Under the pieces are notes generated by a model. It worked only from the letters and a program-made list of their open reading frames with translations, had not been told where the DNA came from and made no database searches. Of a DNA stretch of 33,763 bases, positions 23,896 through 28,910 are shown piece by piece (position 1 is the stretch's first letter; the number at the start of each line of letters is the position of its first letter). A program made the position numbers and the translations under genes. Source of the stretch: a virus; the IMG/VR virus record IMGVR_UViG_3300050821_008520, positions 1-33,763 of that record; one strand, 5' to 3'.

Positions 23896-23998
23896 CTACT
23901 ATATTTCATTTAAAACTTTTTAAAAGAGGTTGAAAAAATTTTCTGTACCCAACTTTTTGGTGAAATAGAAATTTTGTCAAAAAAATCCTGGGGGTCGA
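23896..23998. other. AT-rich segment between leftward promoter and iterons
   Basis: About 100 bp of A/T-rich sequence with A and T tracts (tttttaaaag at 23917-23926, ttgaaaaaatttt near 23930). No convincing gene. Next to an iteron array this would be a natural candidate for a duplex-unwinding element (inference). Confidence 0.4.
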
Positions 23999-24141
23999 CT
24001 TGTATACAAACTTTGCATACAAAACTTGCGTACCGACTTTGCATACAATCCTCGCATGCAAAACGTGTATGCAATCCTCGCGTGCAATGTTTGTATGCAA
24101 TTCGTGTGTGCGATGAATGCATGCAAGGATTGCGTACAATA
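23999..24141. repeat. Array of eleven 13-bp palindromic iterons; candidate replication origin
   Basis: Eleven tandem units of exactly 13 bp follow one another without spacers. Consensus is yTTGYRTRCAAnn, with a near-palindromic TGYRTRCA core; unit 1 (TGTATACA) and unit 10 (TGCATGCA) are perfect palindromes. Unit starts: 23999, 24012, 24025, 24038, 24051, 24064, 24077, 24090, 24103, 24116, 24129. The strict phase with variable bases between cores marks binding sites, not a coding repeat. Together with the flanking AT-rich stretch and the leftward primase-helicase operon, this looks like a replication origin. Partition or repressor binding are alternatives. Confidence 0.8.
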
Positions 24142-24200
24142 TCGCATCGTGAACTTGTAACATCACAACATTTTTTTCGTACATCATATATTATTGAAAT

Positions 24201-24219
24201 ACACAAACGATGTTTGTGT
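24201..24219. promoter_or_regulatory. Perfect 8-bp dyad, operator-like
   Basis: ACACAAAC (24201-24208), GAT, GTTTGTGT (24212-24219). It lies just upstream of the first rightward ORF of the dinucleotide-depleted island. No T tract follows, so an operator or 5' hairpin is more likely than a terminator. No good -35/-10 pair is visible beside it. Confidence 0.5.
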
Positions 24220-24224
24220 GATTC

Positions 24225-24695
24225 ATGTTCATTAACAACGAAACGACACACGACGCGCATGCATCGCGCATGACGCGCGTGATCGTTCAACAACTGGATA
24301 TCATCATGACGAAACGCAATCAACGCGCAAACGCACGCAACAACGAATCGAACGTCACAAACGACGATGCGCACGTGCATATCGAAATGAACGTCAATGA
24401 CGACGCGTCGCACGATATTGTGCACGATGTCATCAACGCGCAAATCGATGCACAAATCGATGATGCAAACGACAACGCAACGTCAACGAACGTTGTGACG
24501 TTGAAACACATCATTGCAATGCACAAAATCAAATGTGACGCAAAATTGATTCGTCGCGTGTTGCGCAAATATTATGCGTCGAAAATCAATCATCAATTGC
24601 GCGATGCGTGGACATTTCACGAATCGCAAATCGATGATGTCGTTAAATTGATCGACACGCATTGTCGTTCAATGAAATCGTCGACAAACGCATAA
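24225..24695 (+). CDS. Putative DNA-binding protein of the island, no Gly or Pro
   Basis: The frame gives 156 residues from ATG 24225, or 129 from ATG 24306 (MTKRNQRANARNNES). Neither start has a Shine-Dalgarno sequence, since the island lacks AGG/GGA. The first 85 residues are a low-complexity Asn/Asp/Ala/His/Val-rich stretch. Residues 91-150 look folded and basic (TLKHIIAMHKIKCDAKLIRR, then an RVLRKYY helix and WTFHESQIDDVVKLI), recalling helix-turn-helix domains of phage early proteins that pair 'LK.I......D....R..LR' with a final W..... helix. There is no Gly or Pro in the whole chain. A strong terminator follows 23 nt after the stop. Coding is likely but not certain. Confidence 0.55.
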   Translation: MFINNETTHDAHASRMTRVIVQQLDIIMTKRNQRANARNNESNVTNDDAHVHIEMNVNDDASHDIVHDVINAQIDAQIDDANDNATSTNVVTLKHIIAMHKIKCDAKLIRRVLRKYYASKINHQLRDAWTFHESQIDDVVKLIDTHCRSMKSSTNA

Positions 24696-24717
24696 TCATT
24701 ATCAACAATATCAAACG

Positions 24718-24750
24718 CGCGACACGTCAAATAAACGTGTCGCGTTTTTT
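24718..24750 (+). terminator. Strong intrinsic terminator, island
   Basis: A perfect 10-bp stem CGCGACACGT / ACGTGTCGCG (24718-24727 and 24735-24744) with a 7-nt loop and six T (24745-24750). It also obeys the island's dinucleotide rule in every base. Confidence 0.9.
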
Positions 24751-24753
24751 ATT

Positions 24754-24954
24754 ATGTCATACGAAAATTTCATGCACGATTGCATCGTGCATTCGTCAAT
24801 CATTCGTGTTGCAATCGTCGCATCGTTTTTGAATATGACGATCGATGAATTGATTCACGATTGTTTTCATAATGAATTTGACGAATTTGAATTTTATTCG
24901 TCGAATGATTTCAACGATTTCGTTGATTTCGTATATACGAATTACGTGCATTAA
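24754..24954 (+). CDS. Small acidic Phe/Asp-rich protein of the island, no Gly or Pro
   Basis: A 66-residue frame starts 3 nt after the T tract of the terminator and has no Shine-Dalgarno site. The N-terminal half (MSYENFMHDCIVHSSIIRVA) is mixed; residues 29-40 (MTIDELIHDCFH) look helical, and the rest is rich in Phe, Asp, Asn and Tyr (FDEFEFYSSNDFNDFVDFVY). The start so close behind the terminator means its mRNA would begin in or before the hairpin, or be leaderless. Restricted dinucleotides lengthen chance ORFs here, so the call is tentative. Confidence 0.45.
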   Translation: MSYENFMHDCIVHSSIIRVAIVASFLNMTIDELIHDCFHNEFDEFEFYSSNDFNDFVDFVYTNYVH

Positions 24955-24956
24955 TC

Positions 24957-25100
24957 ATGACGATCGATGAATATAACGAATTATTTCATGCAATTGAAAA
25001 ATTGCATAATGACATTGACAAATTAATCAACGATCAATCGATCGAATCACAATTCGATTTGTTGTATCAAATGATTGAAAACATATGTGACGACACATAA
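24957..25100 (+). CDS. 47-residue acidic helical protein of the island, no Gly or Pro
   Basis: ATG 24957 to TAA 25100 encodes MTIDEYNELFHAIEKLHNDI and so on, an acidic, heptad-like helix rich in Ile, Leu, Asp and Asn. It starts 2 nt after the previous stop and begins with the same MTIDE as an internal segment (MTIDEL) of that protein, hinting at a partial duplication. A terminator follows 17 nt after the stop. No Shine-Dalgarno site; translation might be coupled to the upstream gene. Confidence 0.45.
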   Translation: MTIDEYNELFHAIEKLHNDIDKLINDQSIESQFDLLYQMIENICDDT

Positions 25101-25117
25101 CGCATACACAAACCCTA

Positions 25118-25145
25118 ACGCACATCAAATCGATGTGCGTTTTTT
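25118..25145 (+). terminator. Intrinsic terminator at the end of the island
   Basis: A 9-bp perfect stem ACGCACATC / GATGTGCGT (25118-25126, 25132-25140), 5-nt loop and a T6 tract (25140-25145). It closes the rightward transcription unit of the island. Confidence 0.88.
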
Positions 25146-25291
25146 ATTGCCTATTTCCCACGCCCATCCCACATCCACACTTCAAACCCATCCGGCCGCC
25201 CCACCTATCTCCCACCCGACTTCCCGCACCGCACCAAATCTGCAACCCGCTGTGCGGCTCAGCCGCCCTTTCCAAAAACCGCAATTCATGT

Positions 25292-25318
25292 GGCAGAGCC
25301 ATTTCAAAAGCTGAGCCA
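25292..25318 (+). repeat. Direct repeat copy A, flanking the leftward gene at 25400-25786
   Basis: GGCAGAGCCATTTC then AAAAGCTGAGCCA. It matches copy B (25976-26000) at 23 of 25 aligned bases plus a 2-nt insertion. The two copies lie in the same orientation about 685 bp apart, one on each side of the leftward gene. Confidence 0.65.
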
Positions 25319-25377
25319 TTGAAGTGGTTGGACCAACCGCTGCGGGCCGGCTAACCCAACTGTGTGGCCAATGATAA

Positions 25378-25392
25378 GCCCGCAACGCGGGC
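25378..25392 (-). terminator. Hairpin downstream of the leftward gene at 25400
   Basis: GCCCGC-GTT-GCGGGC on the minus strand (25392-25378), 8 nt past the stop codon. The stem is strong but only TTATCATT follows, so termination may be partial. Confidence 0.5.
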
Positions 25393-25399
25393 AATCATT

Positions 25400-25786
25400 T
25401 CATTGGGCCGCAATCATCATGCGGAGAATGTCGGTGACAATCATGATATGTGAGCCGTTGTAATCAACATCGTCATCCCCGGACAGGTCGTATTTTTCCC
25501 AGGTCGGCATCGGGTCAGGGATGTTGTCATACTCCTCGGAAATTTTCACGGCCTCGTCATCAATGATATCCAGGGTGTTGGAGTGGTCGATGAACACAGT
25601 ATCATCAACAATTCGGAGACCAGCCTCGGTCATGAATTGTGCGAATTTTGTTGTGCAAGCCGTTGCAAGGCCGAGGAATTCATCCCAACGTTCGTTTTCA
25701 TCATCAACAAAAAAACCCAGGTCCTCGAGTTTATCAATGTTTTTGATTGCAAAGTCGAGGAATTGTTGTTTCGTAATAACGGTCAT
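25400..25786 (-). CDS. Hypothetical acidic protein
   Basis: I place the start at ATG 25786 (MTVITKQQFLDFAIKNIDKL), after CCTGGAGT; the longer frame up to 25882 lacks a ribosome site and runs into the promoter. The 128-residue protein is acidic and probably helical at the start (KNIDKLEDLGFFVDDENERW), with a later ISEEYDNIPDPMPTWEKYDL stretch and a hydrophobic end (IMIVTDILRMMIA). Not recognised. It is flanked by direct repeats and has its own promoter, so it may be an inserted accessory gene. Confidence 0.68.
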   Translation of the reverse strand: MTVITKQQFLDFAIKNIDKLEDLGFFVDDENERWDEFLGLATACTTKFAQFMTEAGLRIVDDTVFIDHSNTLDIIDDEAVKISEEYDNIPDPMPTWEKYDLSGDDDVDYNGSHIMIVTDILRMMIAAQ

Positions 25787-25810
25787 TTCATACTCCAGGA
25801 TAAATCGTTG

Positions 25811-25828
25811 TTGATGATTTATTATATC
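25811..25828 (-). promoter_or_regulatory. Leftward promoter -10 element, shared sequence 1
   Basis: Minus-strand GATATAATAAATCATCAA with a perfect TATAAT (25826-25821). The -35 region is poor; AT-rich DNA (TTTTTAAAATTTTT) lies upstream. Seventeen of 18 bases match the promoter at 26424-26441, which supports a shared regulator or a duplicated promoter. Confidence 0.6.
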
Positions 25829-25861
25829 AAAAATTTTAAAAAGTCTTACCGTAAAAAATGA

Positions 25862-26104
25862 AAAGTGGACCGGCTGCGCCAAGCGGACGGACCAACTCTA
25901 CGGCTTGTTAGACGGACCGTCCAATCCAGGGTGGAACGGCTTAACCGCTGAGACGGACCACCCAATTAGACGTGCGGCAGCCATTTGAAAAGCCGAGCCA
26001 CGTGGACAGTTTTGAGTTTGGTTGGACGGCCCACCCACTTGGGTTACGGCCAGACAGGGAGTTTGGCTTCGGCGGGAGGCCGGTGGACGGCCCGAGTGCT
26101 TGAG
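25862..26104. other. Gene-free segment with GGAC-rich repeats
   Basis: No supported gene. GACGGACC occurs three times in 74 bp (25886, 25911, 25952), with related GGACGG/TTGGAC motifs further on (near 26020 and 26083). GC-rich short inverted motifs are frequent, so this could encode a structured RNA or protein-binding sites. Confidence 0.45.
25976..26000 (+). repeat. Direct repeat copy B
   Basis: GGCAGCCATTTGAAAA then GCCGAGCCA. Near-copy of 25292-25318, in the same orientation. Confidence 0.65.
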
Positions 26105-26126
26105 AAAAAAAGCTCCCGAAGGAGCT
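26105..26126 (-). terminator. Intrinsic terminator after the 78-residue leftward gene
   Basis: On the minus strand AGCTCC-TTCG-GGAGCT (26126-26111) followed by a T tract of 6-7. A UUCG loop and clean U run make this a strong terminator, placed 37 nt past the stop at 26163. Confidence 0.9.
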
Positions 26127-26162
26127 AAACACCATGACGAGTGGTAGGATGACTAGGGTTTG

Positions 26163-26399
26163 TTAGCCGCAGATATAACAGCCGACGAGGTCCTCAGTAA
26201 TTTCTTGAATTTGTTCGATTCGAGGTTCAGCTTGCTTGCCAAAGACGTCACCGAGGTGAATAATCATCGATGAGGCTGCGTCAATCGCAGATTTACAATC
26301 CTCACCACAAGGTGAATCGAGGGGAATACTTGCAAAATCCCCGTTCGGATCGTCAAATTGTGCGTCAACTTTTTCACGAAAATATTGAGCTACATTCAT
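26163..26399 (-). CDS. Small hypothetical Cys-containing protein
   Basis: The 78-residue protein (MNVAQYFREKVDAQFDDPNG...) has a central DSPCGEDCKSAIDAASSM segment and ends GCYICG, giving a CxxxC and a terminal CxxC that could form a small metal site or disulfide. AAGGATAAATC precedes the start. It is a single-gene transcription unit with its own promoter and terminator, typical of an accessory gene. Confidence 0.7.
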   Translation of the reverse strand: MNVAQYFREKVDAQFDDPNGDFASIPLDSPCGEDCKSAIDAASSMIIHLGDVFGKQAEPRIEQIQEITEDLVGCYICG

Positions 26400-26423
26400 G
26401 ATTTATCCTTGTTTTAAAACGTT

Positions 26424-26441
26424 TTGATGATTAATTATATC
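26424..26441 (-). promoter_or_regulatory. Leftward promoter -10 element, shared sequence 2
   Basis: Minus-strand GATATAATTAATCATCAA with perfect TATAAT (26439-26434). The -35 is weak (TTTTAA at 17 bp). The 18-bp block differs by one base from 25811-25828. Confidence 0.65.
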
Positions 26442-26936
26442 TTGAAGTCGATCTTTTTAAAACTTTAATTTTTCTTGCTTGAGATAATCTGTGCTAATCT
26501 TTTTTCTTGTTTTTTAGCGGTTGGAGCTTGTTTTTGAGATAATCTGCTAAACTAACCGGGTCAAAAAAAAAAATATGTGTTTTTTTCGACGTGTCAATAC
26601 ATGCCCAGCAAGTAAGACATAGAAAAGAGCCCTTTAGCCCTTGCTTTCCATACTCTCTTTTTATCATTGTTTTATATCTTAAATTTTAATTTTAGTTTAT
26701 GTTAGATTATCTCAAATATATCTAAATCATTGATTTTAAATGAAAAAAGCTGAGTCTATCTTGTTCCAAACTAACCCAATCTTTTCCTCCATCATCAATG
26801 TTTATAACGCATTCCAGTCATCCCCAAGATTATCTCACAAAAATCAAGGATAAATTTCAGTTGACCCAAGACCTTGGTCCTTGTACAATGACAATGCAAC
26901 ATCAATCGTCTTGGTATCACTCTCAGAACCCCACCC
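26442..26936. other. AT-rich gene-free control segment
   Basis: About 500 bp of AT-rich DNA with A and T tracts (an 11-A run near 26566, T7 near 26580) and four copies of a TTGAGATAATCT-type motif. A 60-codon frame at 26798 has no ribosome site and unlikely composition. I see no clear rightward promoter, though one should lie here for the genes from 26937 on. Confidence 0.5.
26479..26838. repeat. Four dispersed copies of TTGAGATAATCT (two direct, two inverted)
   Basis: Copies at 26479-26490 (+), 26534-26545 (+), 26704-26715 (-) and 26827-26838 (-, first base G). The core AGATAATCT is a perfect 9-bp palindrome around its centre base. Copies 1 and 2 extend into G(TG)CTAA(A/T)CT. The facing arrangement suggests binding sites for a dimeric regulator or replication protein upstream of the rightward genes. 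Confidence 0.7.
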
Positions 26937-27239
26937 ATGAAAAACATCAATCTCTACAATCGCCTCGGTATTCTCCTTAACATCCTGGATTCTCAACCTG
27001 AAATCAACGTATCACATGCAATGATCGATCGCACGGATACGACAGCATGCCTGGCGATCGAATACACGTGCCTTGGAGACGCTGGAAAGCGCTGGGTGAT
27101 ACGCGCATATACATCATCCCCCCAAATTTCCGTATGGGCCGGTTTTCACGATGAAGACAACAGCGATGACGACCCCGAAATCAACTGCGAATCTTGCCTC
27201 GAATTTGAGATTTGGCTCCACAAATTCCTGGAGAAATAA
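26937..27239 (+). CDS. Hypothetical protein, first rightward early gene
   Basis: The 100-residue protein (MKNINLYNRLGILLNILDSQ...) has a mixed N-terminal helix, a beta pair (TTACLAIEYTCLGDAGKRWV, VIRAYTSSPQISVW) and an acidic C-terminus ending FEIWLHKFLEK. No clear Shine-Dalgarno precedes ATG 26937; an internal ATG at 27018 is an alternative. Its stop overlaps the next start (TAAATG). Not recognised. Confidence 0.6.
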   Translation: MKNINLYNRLGILLNILDSQPEINVSHAMIDRTDTTACLAIEYTCLGDAGKRWVIRAYTSSPQISVWAGFHDEDNSDDDPEINCESCLEFEIWLHKFLEK

Positions 27240-27398
27240 ATGCCCAACACTCACAACACTTACGTCATCACTGTCTATCATGATGGTGACAATGGAGAAG
27301 CCTTCATCGAGATGGAGGTCCGAGCCACATCATACGAGGCAGCCATAGAGATAGTACGACTCGTCATCCCTGACTCGGATCGGTTCGGAATTTATTAA
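27240..27398 (+). CDS. 52-residue hypothetical protein
   Basis: ATG 27240 directly follows the upstream stop. The product begins MPNTHNTYVITVYHDGDNGE and ends with a helix ATSYEAAIEIVRLVIPDSD, a 'strand-strand-A.s.eeA...v' pattern frequent in small phage proteins. The tight junction supports coupled translation. Confidence 0.62.
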   Translation: MPNTHNTYVITVYHDGDNGEAFIEMEVRATSYEAAIEIVRLVIPDSDRFGIY

Positions 27399-27427
27399 AC
27401 GTTTCAAAACATCCTTTTTAAAATAGT

Positions 27428-27631
27428 ATGAAAGATTTTGGACAGTGGCTGGCCGATGCTGGCAAAGGCGAGACAGAGGAAGTTGACGACACCATTTACT
27501 TGACTTGCATATCATGCGGTAGAACTGAATACGTTTCCTTGGCTGAATACGAGAACGGTGACACCGGTTGGCTCGTCGATCTCGAATCGGGTGAAGGATT
27601 GTGCGGCGGAGGACAATTTTGCTTGCCTTGA
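27428..27631 (+). CDS. Small Cys-rich protein, possible zinc ribbon
   Basis: The 67-residue protein has CISCG at residues 27-31 and two further Cys near the end (GLCGGGQFC, 58-66). Together they form a CxxC...CxxxxxC set that could bind zinc. The N-terminus is helical (MKDFGQWLADAGKGE). No clear ribosome site. Function unknown. Confidence 0.55.
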   Translation: MKDFGQWLADAGKGETEEVDDTIYLTCISCGRTEYVSLAEYENGDTGWLVDLESGEGLCGGGQFCLP

Positions 27632-27643
27632 ATGAAATAGCAG

Positions 27644-27672
27644 TTTCAAAGCGGCAAGAGTTCACATACAAT
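27644..27672 (+). promoter_or_regulatory. Possible rightward promoter
   Basis: TTTCAA (27644-27649), 17 bp, TACAAT (27667-27672), followed by the palindrome TACATATGTA (27672-27681) at the likely start point. The -35 is weak, so this is tentative. Confidence 0.4.
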
Positions 27673-27700
27673 ACATATGTAACGTGAATAGGAGAACAAC

Positions 27701-27943
27701 ATGAAATTGCATTTCACTGAATCTGGAGAACCCTTCGTCTTGCATACAGCTGGAACTGACGACTTCGGAAACGCCTTTTACATTAACTTCATCAACGAAG
27801 AGTTCGATTCTCCCCAGGCTATCCGGAGAATTCGCAAAGAACACACTGTTGTCAGTGAAGACACTTACGATCACGCGACAAGAGGTGAAGTGCGATGCGA
27901 TTGCGTGACAGGCGAATACCCTTCCACCACCACGGAGCTATAA
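27701..27943 (+). CDS. Hypothetical protein
   Basis: The 80-residue protein (MKLHFTESGEPFVLHTAGTD...) is beta-rich at first and then acidic/basic mixed, with CDC near residue 67. AGGAGAACAAC precedes ATG 27701, the same leader seen at several genes here. It joins the next gene without a gap. Not recognised. Confidence 0.68.
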   Translation: MKLHFTESGEPFVLHTAGTDDFGNAFYINFINEEFDSPQAIRRIRKEHTVVSEDTYDHATRGEVRCDCVTGEYPSTTTEL

Positions 27944-28174
27944 ATGAACGAGACCATTGTTTTCGACACGCCCGAGGACATTTCTTACGCACGACTAGCA
28001 GCCCTGAAGGCCTCAGTCAAACTTGAAAAGGTTGGGATGAAAATGTCCCGAGGCCCGTCGCGCACGTCCATCGCACGCAAGGAATTCGGCTTGAAGGCAC
28101 GAGCCCCTCACGACGAGGTAATCGCTGCGATCCAGGCCAAAATGGACGCGATACTTCAATCAGTAACGTTTTAA
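27944..28174 (+). CDS. Hypothetical protein
   Basis: The 76-residue protein has a helix ISYARLAALKASVKLEKVGM, a basic turn (KMSRGPSRTSIARKEFGLK) and a final helix (DEVIAAIQAKMDAIL). The pattern resembles small phage proteins with a 'R.....R.eyglk...' core; DNA or RNA binding is possible. Starts immediately after the upstream stop. Confidence 0.68.
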   Translation: MNETIVFDTPEDISYARLAALKASVKLEKVGMKMSRGPSRTSIARKEFGLKARAPHDEVIAAIQAKMDAILQSVTF

Positions 28175-28239
28175 GGTCGAAACAGGGCTAGTCCCTGTCT
28201 GCACGTCATGCGTACACTGACGAGACCAAGGAGAACAAC

Positions 28240-28374
28240 ATGCCTCACATCAGCAACTATATCGACTGCACCCCCATTAAGGGCTATCGCCAAGTGAGAG
28301 TGGGAAGGCGAGATGGAGTTACTTTCGCTCGACTCCATCGCTACATTTCCTTCAACGACGTGGTGTGGTGCTAA
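28240..28374 (+). CDS. 44-residue hypothetical protein
   Basis: ATG 28240 after a clear AAGGAGAACAAC. The product MPHISNYIDCTPIKGYRQVR... is basic with a beta pattern and ends FNDVVWC. A 6-bp hairpin (28182-28198) lies in the 65-nt gap upstream. Function unknown. Confidence 0.6.
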   Translation: MPHISNYIDCTPIKGYRQVRVGRRDGVTFARLHRYISFNDVVWC

Positions 28375-28375
28375 C

Positions 28376-28486
28376 ATGACCAAAGTCAAACGTCTCCTGC
28401 GCATGTGCGGCATCAACGCCACGGCCCTGTATCTCAAGAACCGTGGCTACACTCCCGAACAAGCTATCACCCTGATGTTTCGATAG
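28376..28486 (+). CDS. 36-residue hypothetical protein
   Basis: ATG 28376 one base after the previous stop. The peptide MTKVKRLLRMCGINATALYL... ends with RGYTPEQAITLMFR; the 'L...Gy.peqA..L' end resembles short helical domains of phage early proteins. Basic. Coding is supported by the gap-free position. Confidence 0.5.
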   Translation: MTKVKRLLRMCGINATALYLKNRGYTPEQAITLMFR

Positions 28487-28494
28487 GAACAACC

Positions 28495-28713
28495 ATGAGT
28501 GCCTTTTTTCTTGCTCAAATTTCCCGAGAAGAGCTTGTCGCCGAATTGGCTTGGCGTGAAGTGATGATCACTATGGAAGCCGCAGCCGAGGACAATGAGC
28601 CAATGTCCCAGCTGGAGGCCATCGCCGAAGTCATTGACTTCATCAACGACGATGGTTACGCGCTCAAGGACGAAATCATCGATGCACTCAACGAGATGAA
28701 GAAACAGCTATGA
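28495..28713 (+). CDS. Hypothetical acidic helical protein
   Basis: I choose ATG 28495 (MSAFFLAQISREELVAELAW), preceded by TAGGAACAACC; a longer frame from 28405 overlaps the previous gene. The 72-residue product is acidic and helical and overlaps the next gene by 4 nt. Confidence 0.65.
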   Translation: MSAFFLAQISREELVAELAWREVMITMEAAAEDNEPMSQLEAIAEVIDFINDDGYALKDEIIDALNEMKKQL

Positions 28714-28910
28714 AAATCAGCCGAGTGTCCCGATTCACCGGGAAAACCCACGAAATGGAACTGCCCATCACTCAAAGGCAGATCTACCGATTCAACAACG
28801 GGGAAATGGTCCAGGACGTATTTCCCGATCTCACTCCTGGGCAACGCGAGTTCATTCTCACCGGCGTTACTCAAGAAGAGTGGGATTTGTTTATGAAGGA
28901 AGAAGAATGA
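28710..28910 (+). CDS. Small protein with LTPGQREFILTGVTQEEWD motif
   Basis: The 66-residue protein has a beta N-terminus (MKISRVSRFTGKTHEMELP) and the C-terminal block LTPGQREFILTGVTQEEWDLF. 'ReFi.tG.t.eeWd' endings are widespread in small phage proteins of unknown role (from memory). ATGA-coupled on both sides. Confidence 0.72.
   Translation: MKISRVSRFTGKTHEMELPITQRQIYRFNNGEMVQDVFPDLTPGQREFILTGVTQEEWDLFMKEEE

Larger units (their letters stand above)
24156..25111. other. Island nearly devoid of AG, GG, CT and CC dinucleotides
   Basis: Reading every base from 24156 to 25111, I find only one CT (24294) and two GG (24296, 24610), and no AG or CC. At this composition roughly 190 of the 955 steps would be expected to be one of these four. 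The reverse pairs GA and TC are abundant, so base composition does not explain it. Equivalent rule on both strands: C is followed only by a purine, G is preceded only by a pyrimidine. It spans three ORFs, gaps and a terminator, and ends abruptly at CCCT (25112-25115), just before the second terminator stem. Sequence on both sides is normal. Confidence 0.85.
25146..25399. other. Gene-free segment, C-rich on plus strand (G-rich on minus), G-quadruplex-prone
   Basis: No convincing gene. The plus strand at 25146-25260 is packed with CC and CCC and poor in G, the opposite of the neighbouring island. On the minus strand four G tracts at 25199-25202, 25211-25213, 25215-25217 and 25223-25225 form a G-quadruplex-like pattern (one loop of 8). 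Downstream are a GGTTGG-A-CCAACC palindrome (25326-25338) and one copy of a 25-27 bp repeat. Confidence 0.55.

Noticed and set aside
23999-24141. CRISPR array
   Set aside because: Units are 13 bp, contiguous and degenerate; there are no unique spacers and no cas genes.
23974-24273. 99-codon plus-strand frame across the iterons
   Set aside because: Same reasons: produced by the repeat array, no start signal, implausible composition, and it conflicts with the better-supported frame at 24225-24695.
23910-24455. 181-codon minus-strand frame across the iterons and island
   Set aside because: It reads through the 13-bp array giving a 13-residue pseudo-repeat rich in Cys/His/Arg, has no ribosome site, and lies in DNA where AG/CT depletion removes UAG stops and lengthens chance frames.
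25075-25354. Pro-rich plus-strand frames in the C-rich segment
   Set aside because: They arise from C-rich DNA and cross the terminator; no ribosome site and no plausible domain.
25941-26135. 64-codon minus-strand frame in the GGAC-rich segment
   Set aside because: Runs through the terminator stem and repeats; composition is Ser/Pro/Gly low-complexity and there is no ribosome site.
26798-26980. 60-codon plus-strand frame
   Set aside because: Low-complexity His/Gln/Ser-rich translation, no ribosome site, overlaps one of the repeated AGATAATCT sites and the next gene.
28182-28198. Hairpin ACAGGG-CTAGT-CCCTGT as a terminator
   Set aside because: Short stem and no T tract after it; it may only shape the leader of the 44-residue gene.
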